This document shows positions 7,604 through 15,217 of a stretch of DNA of 43,091 bases, one piece after another. A program made the translations under genes and the position numbers. The DNA lies in the NCBI GenBank assembly GCA_946415365.1, contig CAMKSE010000027.1, positions 1-43,091 of the forward strand, given 5' to 3'. Numbering within the stretch: position 1 is the stretch's first letter; the number at the start of each line of letters is the position of its first letter. The DNA is from an uncultured Prevotellaceae bacterium (lineage in GTDB: Bacteria; Bacteroidota; Bacteroidia; Bacteroidales; Bacteroidaceae). The notes under the pieces were generated by a model that was given only the letters and a program-made list of their open reading frames with translations, made no database searches and was not told where the DNA came from.

Positions 7604-9109
7604 ATGAACGACAGACTTTACATTTTCGACACGACGCTGAGAGACGGGGAACAGGTGCCTGGATGTCAGTTGAACACTGTTGAGAAGATTCAGGTGGCAA
7701 AAGCCTTAGAGCAGTTAGGCGTGGACGTGATCGAAGCAGGATTCCCTATTTCAAGTCCTGGTGACTTTAACTCCGTGATTGAGATTTCAAAAGCCGTTAC
7801 GTGGCCCGTGATTTGTGCGCTGACACGTGCTGTGGAGAAGGATATCGATGTGGCCTTCGAAGCATTGAAATATGCCAAGCACAAGCGTATCCACACGGGT
7901 ATCGGCACCAGCGACGAGCACATCCTGTATAAATTCAACTCCACCCGTGAGGAGATTCTCGAAAGGGCCGTAGCTGCCACGAAGTATGCCAAACGCTTCA
8001 TCGACGACGTGGAGTTCTATTGCGAGGATGCTGGCCGTACGGATAACGAGTATCTGGCTCAGGTTGTAGAGGCTGTTATCAAGGCCGGTGCTACGGTAGT
8101 AAACATTCCTGACACCACGGGCTACTGTTTGCCGCAGGAATACGCAGAGAAAATCAAGTACCTGAAAGAACATGTCGACGGTATAGACCGTGCTATTATC
8201 TCCACCCACTGTCATAACGACCTTGGTATGGCTACGGCCAACAGTTTGAGTGGCGTGATGGCAGGAGCCCGTCAGGTGGAGGTGACCGTTAACGGTATCG
8301 GAGAGCGTGCCGGCAATACCTCTTTAGAAGAGATTGCCATGATCCTGAAGTGCCACAAGGGACTGGATATTGATACGAATATCAACACCACGAAAATTTA
8401 TCCCACGAGCCGTATGGTGTCGAGTCTGATGAACATGCCTATTCAACCCAATAAGGCTATTGTGGGTCGTAATGCCTTTGCCCATTCCTCTGGCATCCAT
8501 CAGGATGGTGTGTTGAAGAACGTGCATACCTATGAGATTATCGACCCGAAGGACGTTGGTATCGATGACAACAGTATCGTCCTCACCGCTCGTAGCGGCC
8601 GAGCTGCATTGAAGCACCGTCTCCATGTAAACGGTGTAGACCTTGACGAGCATAAGCTTGACAAAATCTATGAGAAGTTCCTCCTGTTAGCAGACCAGAA
8701 GAAGGAGGTTAATGATGCCGATGTGCTGATGCTTGCTGGGGCAGATATGGCAGATGCTCATGCCGTGAAACTCGACTTCCTGCAGGTAACCACCGGCAAG
8801 GGCGTGAAGAGTGTTGCTTCTATCGGTCTTGATATCAGCGGTCAGAAATTCGAGGCAGCAGCAAGCGGAAACGGTCCTGTAGATGCCGCCATCAAGGCCC
8901 TAAAGAAGATTATCATGAAACAGATGACGCTGAAGGAGTTCACCATCCAAGCCATCTCGAAAGGCTCTGACGACGTGGGTAAGGTTCACATGCAGGTGGA
9001 GTACAACGGCTCACTTTATTACGGCTTCGGCGCGAATACGGACATCGTGACGGCTTCCGTAGAGGCATATATTGACTGTATAAACAAATTTAAAAAGGAA
9101 GACGAATGA
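7604..9109 (+). CDS. leuA: 2-isopropylmalate synthase
   Basis: LeuA condenses acetyl-CoA with 2-oxoisovalerate to give 2-isopropylmalate, the committed step to leucine. The 501 residues begin with the DRE-TIM synthase motif TTLRDGEQVPG (residues 9-19) and carry the metal-binding STHCHNDLG motif near 202. The C-terminal third (about 370-501, with FLQVTTGKGVKSVASIGL and SGNGPVDAAIKALK) is the LeuA allosteric domain, which in this family mediates leucine feedback. It is the first structural gene after the attenuator, and its stop overlaps the leuC start by four bases (ATGA). Confidence 0.95.
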   Translation: MNDRLYIFDTTLRDGEQVPGCQLNTVEKIQVAKALEQLGVDVIEAGFPISSPGDFNSVIEISKAVTWPVICALTRAVEKDIDVAFEALKYAKHKRIHTGIGTSDEHILYKFNSTREEILERAVAATKYAKRFIDDVEFYCEDAGRTDNEYLAQVVEAVIKAGATVVNIPDTTGYCLPQEYAEKIKYLKEHVDGIDRAIISTHCHNDLGMATANSLSGVMAGARQVEVTVNGIGERAGNTSLEEIAMILKCHKGLDIDTNINTTKIYPTSRMVSSLMNMPIQPNKAIVGRNAFAHSSGIHQDGVLKNVHTYEIIDPKDVGIDDNSIVLTARSGRAALKHRLHVNGVDLDEHKLDKIYEKFLLLADQKKEVNDADVLMLAGADMADAHAVKLDFLQVTTGKGVKSVASIGLDISGQKFEAAASGNGPVDAAIKALKKIIMKQMTLKEFTIQAISKGSDDVGKVHMQVEYNGSLYYGFGANTDIVTASVEAYIDCINKFKKEDE

Positions 9110-10494
9110 ATACGTTATTTGACAAAATATGGGATAAGCACGTGGTGCAGCAGGTGGAAGATGGTCCCACACAGTTGTATATCGACCGTCTATACTGTCA
9201 TGAGGTGACCTCGCCGCAGGCCTTCGAGGGTATGCGCGCCAGAGGACTGAAGTGCTTTCGTCCGGAGAAAATCTACTGTATGCCGGATCATAACACTCCT
9301 ACTCACGATCAGGATAAACCCATCGAGGATCCCGTAAGTAAGAAACAGGTAGATATGCTGGCCAAGAATGCCTCCGATTTCGGACTGACACACTATGGCA
9401 TGTTCTCGAAGGACAATGGTATCATCCACGTTGTGGGTCCTGAGAAAGGTCTCTCGTTGCCGGGAATGACTATTGTCTGTGGTGACTCACATACCTCCAC
9501 CCACGGAGCAATGGGAGCCGTGGCCTTCGGTATCGGCACCTCAGAGGTGGAGATGGTAATGGCCTCACAGTGTATCCTGCAGCAGAAGCCGAAGTCGATG
9601 CGGATTTCCATCAACGGTAAGTTAGGAAAGGGAGTGACGGCAAAGGATGTGGCCCTCTACCTAATGGCCAAACTGACCACCAGCGGTGCTACAGGTTACT
9701 TTGTCGAGTATGCGGGTGATGTCATCAAAGCCTTGTCCATGGAAGGTCGCCTGACACTCTGTAACCTCTCCATAGAGATGGGTGCCAGAGGCGGATTCAT
9801 AGCACCCGACGAGACCACATTTGAGTATATCAAAGGTCGAGAGTTTGCACCAAAGGGTGAGGAATGGGAGAAGGCTGTCAATAACTGGAGGACACTAAAG
9901 AGCGGTGATGATGCTGTTTTTGATAAGGAACTGATATTCAATGCTGAAGATATCGAACCGCGAATAACTTATGGAACTAATCCTGGTATGGGTATTGGCA
10001 TTACTGAAGCGATACCAGTAAGGAGTCAGGAGTCAGGAGACAGGAGTCAGGAGAAAGCTCTCGATTATATGGGTTTCCAGCCTGGACAGAAACTTTTGGG
10101 TACGAAGGTGGACTATGTGTTCCTCGGTGCTTGTACCAATGGTCGTATTGAAGACTTCCGTGCCTTCGCTTCCATCGTGAAAGGTAAGAAGAAGGCACCA
10201 GATGTTGTAGCATGGCTCGTGCCCGGATCATGGGCCGTAGACCGTCAGATTCGTGAGGAGGGGCTCGACAAGGTGTTGGCAGATGCAGGCTTTGAGATCC
10301 GTCAGCCTGGGTGCTCTGCTTGTCTGGCTATGAATGATGATAAGATTCCCTCAGGGAAACTCAGCGTCTCTACCTCTAATCGCAACTTCGAGGGGCGTCA
10401 GGGACCCGGTGCCCGCACTATTCTGGCTTCGCCCCTCACTGCTGCAGCAGCTGCTGTTACTGGGGAGATAACAGATCCGAGAGAGTTGATGTAA
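9106..10494 (+). CDS. leuC: 3-isopropylmalate dehydratase large subunit
   Basis: LeuC, with LeuD, isomerises 2-isopropylmalate to 3-isopropylmalate using a [4Fe-4S] cluster. The 462 residues show the aconitase-family pattern, including GDSHTSTHGA near 127 and the cluster cysteines in GACTNGR and GCSACLAMN. Translation is probably coupled to leuA through the ATGA overlap. The odd part is residues 306-317, which are encoded by a heptamer tandem array. Homologues as I recall them have an unrelated loop of similar length here, followed by the conserved LDYMGF, so the repeat seems to have replaced or remodelled a surface loop without breaking the frame. Confidence 0.95.
   Translation: MNTLFDKIWDKHVVQQVEDGPTQLYIDRLYCHEVTSPQAFEGMRARGLKCFRPEKIYCMPDHNTPTHDQDKPIEDPVSKKQVDMLAKNASDFGLTHYGMFSKDNGIIHVVGPEKGLSLPGMTIVCGDSHTSTHGAMGAVAFGIGTSEVEMVMASQCILQQKPKSMRISINGKLGKGVTAKDVALYLMAKLTTSGATGYFVEYAGDVIKALSMEGRLTLCNLSIEMGARGGFIAPDETTFEYIKGREFAPKGEEWEKAVNNWRTLKSGDDAVFDKELIFNAEDIEPRITYGTNPGMGIGITEAIPVRSQESGDRSQEKALDYMGFQPGQKLLGTKVDYVFLGACTNGRIEDFRAFASIVKGKKKAPDVVAWLVPGSWAVDRQIREEGLDKVLADAGFEIRQPGCSACLAMNDDKIPSGKLSVSTSNRNFEGRQGPGARTILASPLTAAAAAVTGEITDPRELM
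10022..10056 (+). repeat. Heptamer tandem array GGAGTCA inside leuC
   Basis: Five 7-bp units run in order: GGAGTCA, GGAGTCA, GGAGACA, GGAGTCA, GGAGAAA. They encode residues 306-317 of LeuC in frame, with a composition (R, S, Q, E, G, D) unlike the flanking protein. Confidence 0.85.
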
Positions 10495-10500
10495 TTGTAG

Positions 10501-10527
10501 ATTGAAAAATGAACATTGAAATGAAAC
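10501..10527 (+). repeat. Heptamer-like array ATTGAAA/AATGAAC at the leuC-leuD junction
   Basis: Units ATTGAAA, AATGAAC, ATTGAAA and a degenerate TGAAACA lie across the leuD start. They supply the first possible ATG (10509) and run up to the second (10521). Confidence 0.5.
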
Positions 10528-11117
10528 AGAAATTCGATATCATCACAAGCACTTGTGTGCCACTGCCGTTAGAGAACGTGGACACCGACCAGATTATACC
10601 CGCCCGATTCCTAAAAGCCACAACTAGGGAGGAGAGTTTCTTTGGCGACAACCTGTTCCGTGACTGGCGCTACAACAGTGACGGCACACCCAACAAAGAT
10701 TTCGTGCTCAACAATCCCCGTTATTCGGGCTGCATCCTTGTGGCAGGTAAAAACTTCGGCTCTGGATCGAGTCGTGAGCATGCCGCTTGGGCGATTGCTG
10801 GTTATGGTTTCCGAGTAGTTATCAGCTCGTTCTTTGCTGATATCCACAAAAACAATGAACTGAACAACTTCGTACTGCCCGTTCAGGTGAGCGAGCCGTT
10901 CCTCGCAGAACTATTCCAATCTATCCATAAAAATCCTGAGACGTTGGTGGAGGTGGATTTACCTAATCAGACGGTTACTAACAAAGCTACAGGCCATAGC
11001 GAGCATTTTGACATCAACGGCTACAAGAAACACTGCCTGATGAACGGCCTCGACGACATAGATTTCCTGGTGCAAAACAAAGAAAAGACAGAACTATGGG
11101 AACAGATGAACAAGTAG
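10509..11117 (+). CDS. leuD: 3-isopropylmalate dehydratase small subunit
   Basis: LeuD is the swivel-domain partner of LeuC in the dehydratase. The 202 residues include the family motifs LENVDTDQIIPARFLKAT near 22, DNLFRDWRY, and GKNFGSGSSREHAAWAI near 85, which contacts substrate. The start is uncertain. The ATG at 10509 gives four extra residues encoded by a simple repeat, while the ATG at 10521 gives MKQKFDIITSTC, which fits homologues better. It lies 14 bp after leuC and overlaps the next gene by 22 bases. Confidence 0.95.
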   Translation: MNIEMKQKFDIITSTCVPLPLENVDTDQIIPARFLKATTREESFFGDNLFRDWRYNSDGTPNKDFVLNNPRYSGCILVAGKNFGSGSSREHAAWAIAGYGFRVVISSFFADIHKNNELNNFVLPVQVSEPFLAELFQSIHKNPETLVEVDLPNQTVTNKATGHSEHFDINGYKKHCLMNGLDDIDFLVQNKEKTELWEQMNK

Positions 11118-12670
11118 GACAATATAAGCGTCTGCAGCCGTTTGTGGAGATTATGGACTCTACGTTGCGCGACGGAGAACAGACAAGTGGTGTCAGTTTC
11201 CTGCCGCACGAGAAACTCATCATCGCCCGTATGCTCCTCAACGATCTGGACGTAGACCGTATCGAGGTGGCCTCAGCACGGGTGTCGGAAGGTGAAAAGG
11301 AGGCTGTGGGTATGATCTGCCGCTTTGCGGAGAAGATCGACAAACTCAGTCAGGTTGAGGTGCTTGGATTTATCGACGGCGGTCAGAGCATAGACTGGAT
11401 CGACTCCTGCGGCTGTAAGACCGTCAACCTGTTGGCGAAGGGTTCGCTGCGGCATTGTCAGGAACAGTTGAAGAAAACCCCCGAGGAACATTTTGAAGAC
11501 ATTACCCAGACGGTGAAATACGCCCGTAGTAAGGGAATGTCAGTAAACCTCTATCTGGAAGACTGGTCAAACGGCATGAAGGACTCGCCCTTCTATGTAT
11601 ATGAGATGATGGATGCCCTATGCGATATTGGCATCCGCCGCTTCATGCTCCCCGATACACTTGGCATTATGAATCCCCTGCAGTGTATCGAGTATTTCCG
11701 TAAGATGATGAAGCGATACCCTGACACTCACTTCGACTTTCATGCACACAACGACTATGACCTGGCCGTATCGAATTCCCTCGCTGCCGTGCTTAGCGGT
11801 GCAAAGGGTCTCCATGTGACGGTGAACGGCTTGGGTGAACGTTGTGGTAATGCGCCTTTGTCGAGTGTGCAGGTGATCCTGAAGGATCAGTTCAATGCCA
11901 AGACGAATATCCGCGAGGACAAGCTCAACGACATTTCCCGTCTGGTGGAGAGTTATAGCGGCATCGCCGTAGCCCCCAATCAGCCTATCATCGGTGACAA
12001 CGTGTTTACACAAGTGGCAGGCGTTCATGCCGATGGCGATAAGAAAAACGGCCTCTATCAGAATGAACTTGTACCAGAACGTTTTGGCCGTCGCAGGGAG
12101 TACGACCTGGGCAAGAACAGCGGTAAGGCGAACATCATCAAGAACCTTGAAGAACTTGGTCTGGAACTGACGCCAGAGCAGACCCGTCGCGTCACCCAGC
12201 GCATCACCGAACTTGGTGACAAGAAGGAACGCGTGACACAGGACGACCTGCCCTTCATCGTCAGTGATGTACTGAAACATGATGCTCCTGAGGATAAGGT
12301 GAAACTCGTCAGTTATGTGGTCTCTACGGCCTATGGCCTGAAGCCGGGTGCTAATATCAAGGTGCAGATCAACGGTCAGGAGTATGAGGCGAGTGCTACG
12401 GGCGACGGTCAGTATGATGCCTTCGTGAAGTCGCTGAGGTATATCTATAAAAAGTACCTGAACCGCACGTTCCCCATTCTGCAGAACTACGCTGTCACCA
12501 TCCCCCCAGGCGGACGTACCGATGCCCTCGTACAGACGGTCATCACCTGGAACGACAATGGTAAGATTATACGTACCCGTGGTTTGGATGCCGACCAGAC
12601 GGAGGCGGCGATTAAAGCTACTTTTAAGATGCTGAACATTTACGAAAACGAGCAAGTTGATATAGTTTAG
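11096..12670 (+). CDS. Second alpha-isopropylmalate/citramalate synthase family protein
   Basis: This is a DRE-TIM synthase paralogue of LeuA that condenses acetyl-CoA with a 2-oxoacid. The 524 residues begin with MDSTLRDGEQTSGVSF (near 20-35), carry FDFHAHNDYDLAVSN near 222, and end in a LeuA-type regulatory domain (VSTAYGLKPGANIKVQI onward). The paralogue has diverged strongly from LeuA in the same operon, which suggests a different substrate. Citramalate synthase (pyruvate plus acetyl-CoA, giving threonine-independent isoleucine) is the best guess, since LeuC, LeuD and LeuB can process its product. A second isopropylmalate synthase is the alternative. It overlaps leuD by 22 bases. Confidence 0.85.
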   Translation: MGTDEQVGQYKRLQPFVEIMDSTLRDGEQTSGVSFLPHEKLIIARMLLNDLDVDRIEVASARVSEGEKEAVGMICRFAEKIDKLSQVEVLGFIDGGQSIDWIDSCGCKTVNLLAKGSLRHCQEQLKKTPEEHFEDITQTVKYARSKGMSVNLYLEDWSNGMKDSPFYVYEMMDALCDIGIRRFMLPDTLGIMNPLQCIEYFRKMMKRYPDTHFDFHAHNDYDLAVSNSLAAVLSGAKGLHVTVNGLGERCGNAPLSSVQVILKDQFNAKTNIREDKLNDISRLVESYSGIAVAPNQPIIGDNVFTQVAGVHADGDKKNGLYQNELVPERFGRRREYDLGKNSGKANIIKNLEELGLELTPEQTRRVTQRITELGDKKERVTQDDLPFIVSDVLKHDAPEDKVKLVSYVVSTAYGLKPGANIKVQINGQEYEASATGDGQYDAFVKSLRYIYKKYLNRTFPILQNYAVTIPPGGRTDALVQTVITWNDNGKIIRTRGLDADQTEAAIKATFKMLNIYENEQVDIV

Positions 12671-12685
12671 AATTTAGAATTATAG
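12665..12685 (+). repeat. Short heptamer array GTTTAGA/ATTTAGA before leuB
   Basis: GTTTAGA, ATTTAGA and ATTATAG fill the 18-bp gap before leuB and include the stop codon of the preceding gene. Only three units, so it is weak on its own. Confidence 0.4.
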
Positions 12686-12688
12686 TTT

Positions 12689-13753
12689 ATGAAATTGAAG
12701 ATTGCGATTCTTGAGGGCGACGGTATCGGCCCAGAGATCATGAAACAGGGTGTGGCAGTACTTGATGCAATTGCCAAGAAGTGCGGCCACCAGTTTGAAT
12801 ACGATCGTGCCATCTGTGGTGCTCATGCCATCGACGAGGTGGGTGATCCTTATCCCGACAGTACTCATGAAGTGTGCATGCGTGCTGATGCTGTGCTTTT
12901 TGCGGCCGTTGGTGACCTGAGATACGACAACGATCCTACGGCTAAGGTACGTCCAGAGACGGGTCTGCTGGCCATGCGTAAGAAACTGGGGCTTTTCGCC
13001 AATGTGCGCCCAGTCGCCACCTTCGACTGTCTGTTGCATAAGTCGCCGTTGAAAGACGAGCTGCTGCGTGGTGCCGACTTCGTAGTGATCCGTGAACTGA
13101 CGGGTGGTATGTATTTCGGTGAGAAGTATCAGGACAACGACAAGGCTTACGACACTGACATCTACACCCGTCCTGAGATTGAGCGTATCTTGAAGGTGGC
13201 TTTCGAAATGGCTATGACACGTCGCAGACATCTGACGGTGGTGGATAAAGCCAACGTCTTGGCATCCTCACGTCTGTGGCGGCAGATTGCCCAAGAGATG
13301 GAATCGCAATATCCTGAGGTGAGGACCGATTACATGTTCATCGACAACGCTTCTATGCGTGTACTGACGGAACCTCGTTTCTTCGATGTGATCGTGACAG
13401 AGAACACCTTCGGCGACATCCTCACCGACGAGACCTCGTGCATCACTGGTTCGATGGGGCTGCAGCCCTCGTCGTCGCTGGGTGAGCATACGCCCTTGTT
13501 CGAGCCTGTTCACGGCTCTTGGCCACAGGCAGCAGGTCAGAACCTTGCCAACCCCTTGGCGCAGATACTCTCCGCTGCCATGCTCTTGGAGCACTTTGGA
13601 CTGGAGAAGGAGGGTGCTCTCGTCCGTGATGCTGTAAACGCTTCACTCGATGCCAATGTCCGTACACCAGAGATTCAGGTTGAGGGCGGTGCGCATTACG
13701 GCACCAGTGAAGTAGGAGAGTGGATCGTGAATTACATTATTGAACATGGATAA
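12689..13753 (+). CDS. leuB: 3-isopropylmalate dehydrogenase
   Basis: LeuB oxidatively decarboxylates 3-isopropylmalate with NAD to give 2-oxoisocaproate, the last pathway-specific step before transamination. The 354 residues fit the family. GDGIGPEIM opens the protein (residues 10-18), the arginine-rich substrate region follows (LRYDNDPTAKVRPETGLLAMRK), then VVDKANVLASSRLWR near 188-202 and the metal and NAD segment TENTFGDILTDE and HGSWPQAAGQ. In a citramalate route the same enzyme type could act on methylmalate. The next gene starts 6 bp after its stop, so it is likely cotranscribed. Confidence 0.96.
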   Translation: MKLKIAILEGDGIGPEIMKQGVAVLDAIAKKCGHQFEYDRAICGAHAIDEVGDPYPDSTHEVCMRADAVLFAAVGDLRYDNDPTAKVRPETGLLAMRKKLGLFANVRPVATFDCLLHKSPLKDELLRGADFVVIRELTGGMYFGEKYQDNDKAYDTDIYTRPEIERILKVAFEMAMTRRRHLTVVDKANVLASSRLWRQIAQEMESQYPEVRTDYMFIDNASMRVLTEPRFFDVIVTENTFGDILTDETSCITGSMGLQPSSSLGEHTPLFEPVHGSWPQAAGQNLANPLAQILSAAMLLEHFGLEKEGALVRDAVNASLDANVRTPEIQVEGGAHYGTSEVGEWIVNYIIEHG

Positions 13754-13759
13754 AGAATA

Positions 13760-14431
13760 ATGAAGATAGGTTTATTGTTTATTTTCTTATACTCATTCAT
13801 TAGCTACGCAGGTGCGCAGACACGTCAGGAGTGGCGTGACTCCTTGGAGACGCTCAATGCGAACCTCAAGCAAGACCCCAACAACATCGACCTCCGTCTG
13901 CGAAAGGCAGAGGCCGATATCCAGTTGGAGCAATGGGACTATGCGCTGGCAGAGTATGGCCGTATCCTACGGGCTGACGAACAAAACCTAGCGGCCCTCT
14001 TCTTTCGGGCTTACGTGCACGAGAAACAGAAACACTACGATCTGGCAAAAGTAGACTACGACGCATTCCTGACTATTGAGCCCGTGCATCTTGAGGCACA
14101 TCTCGGACTTGCTCATGTGTTGCAGAAGATGGGACGAAAACAGGATACCACCGACGAGCTGAATCGTATTGTTCAAATGTTTCCTAACAGTGCCGACGCT
14201 TATGCAGCCCGTGCTACCTTTGAGACGGAACAGCAGCAGTATGAGGTGGCTGTCTATGACTGGAGCGAGGCTGCACGCCTGAAACCAGACAACGTGGACT
14301 ACACCATCTCTATGGTCGATGTGATGCTGCATCTTGGACGTCAGAAGGAAGCGCGTGAAGCCCTCGACGATCTTGTGGCCAGAGGTACTCCGCGTGGCCT
14401 TCTGAAAGAATGGTACGACCGCACAAGATAA
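13760..14431 (+). CDS. Secreted TPR-repeat protein
   Basis: The product has 223 residues. A signal peptide (MKIGLLFIFLYSFISYAGAQ) leads into at least four tetratricopeptide repeats, seen in runs such as NNIDLRLRKAEADIQLEQWDYALAEYGRIL written across residues 41-70, and in similar segments near 75-105, 110-140 and 143-178. TPR arrays bind other proteins, and the partner is unknown. It probably sits in the periplasm. It follows leuB by 6 bp and may be read from the leu transcript, though no link to leucine synthesis is visible. Confidence 0.8.
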   Translation: MKIGLLFIFLYSFISYAGAQTRQEWRDSLETLNANLKQDPNNIDLRLRKAEADIQLEQWDYALAEYGRILRADEQNLAALFFRAYVHEKQKHYDLAKVDYDAFLTIEPVHLEAHLGLAHVLQKMGRKQDTTDELNRIVQMFPNSADAYAARATFETEQQQYEVAVYDWSEAARLKPDNVDYTISMVDVMLHLGRQKEAREALDDLVARGTPRGLLKEWYDRTR

Positions 14432-14503
14432 TAAAACAAGTGCTCAAATCGCCATGAAAAAATGTACAATACATATGTATTTTATTGATTATTTCTGAAA
14501 ACA

Positions 14504-14535
14504 TTTGGAAGGAAACAGAATTTATCGTATATTTG
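14504..14535 (+). promoter_or_regulatory. Promoter of the outer-membrane barrel gene
   Basis: TTTG (14504-14507), a 20-bp spacer and TATATTTG (14528-14535) match the consensus. The inferred start site near 14542 lies after the upstream in-frame ATG at 14505, which supports the ATG at 14562 as the true start. An AT-rich 14-bp palindrome (14468-14481) lies just upstream. Confidence 0.75.
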
Positions 14536-14561
14536 CAACATTAAATTTCACTGATAGTATA

Positions 14562-15161
14562 ATGAAAAGGTATTTATTGATGGTCGCAGTCGCCATGATG
14601 GCTGCAGTAAGTGTGAAAGCCCAGCATAGGGAAGGTGACTATAGTATCCAGCCTAGGGTGGGTGTCACATTCTCGACATTAACGAACACCGACGACGCCA
14701 AGATGAAGCTCAACCTTACCTATGGCGCGGAGTACGAATATTACATTTCCGACCAATTCAGTCTGGCAGGAGGTTTACTGTTCACTAATCAGGGAACCAA
14801 ATTCAGCGATAATAATAGCACTCTTAATAACTATTATTTCGCTGTACCCATTACGGCAAACTATTATGTATTGCCGGGACTGGCCTTAAAAGCTGGTTTA
14901 CAGCCTGCCTTTAGAGTGAAGACCAATATGAAGGTGGATGGCCAGACGTATGATTTCGACAGAGTCATGGACTTCCTTTTCGATAATTCTGACGTCAAGA
15001 TGAACAAGTTCGACCTGTCAATTCCCGTTGGCATGTCCTACGAGTATAACGGTGTTACCCTCGATGCTCGCTACAACTTTGGTCTCATTAAGTTGTTCTC
15101 CGGCGTTGACGATACTGTTCTCAACCAGGTTATCGCTATCACATTAGGTTACAAATTGTAA
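14562..15161 (+). CDS. Outer-membrane beta-barrel protein, PorT/OMP_b-brl type
   Basis: The product has 199 residues from the ATG at 14562, with a signal peptide MKRYLLMVAVAMMAAVSVKA ending before QHREG. The mature part is a chain of short amphipathic strands with alternating polar and aromatic residues (GVTFSTL, LTYGAEYEYYI, FSLAGGLLFTNQG, YYFAVPITANYYV, VTLDARYNFGLIKLF). It ends in VIAITLGYKL, a typical barrel-closing strand. It would lie in the outer membrane as a small barrel of unknown role. It has its own promoter and converges on the GH2 gene. Confidence 0.8.
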   Translation: MKRYLLMVAVAMMAAVSVKAQHREGDYSIQPRVGVTFSTLTNTDDAKMKLNLTYGAEYEYYISDQFSLAGGLLFTNQGTKFSDNNSTLNNYYFAVPITANYYVLPGLALKAGLQPAFRVKTNMKVDGQTYDFDRVMDFLFDNSDVKMNKFDLSIPVGMSYEYNGVTLDARYNFGLIKLFSGVDDTVLNQVIAITLGYKL

Positions 15162-15217
15162 GAAATGCAAAAAAGCGGGATATATTCCACAAATCTCCCA
15201 ATAGGAAGTCAACGATT

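Noticed and set aside
11618..12655. 345-codon minus-strand ORF opposite the second synthase gene
   Set aside because: Antisense of a well-supported gene in a strongly biased codon context, with no known family.
14468..14481. AATACATATGTATT palindrome as a terminator or operator
   Set aside because: Very AT-rich and short. I could not separate it from chance, so it is only mentioned with the nearby promoter.
14505..14561. Upstream in-frame ATG for the outer-membrane barrel gene
   Set aside because: It lies before the inferred transcription start, and adding its 19 residues would bury the signal peptide.
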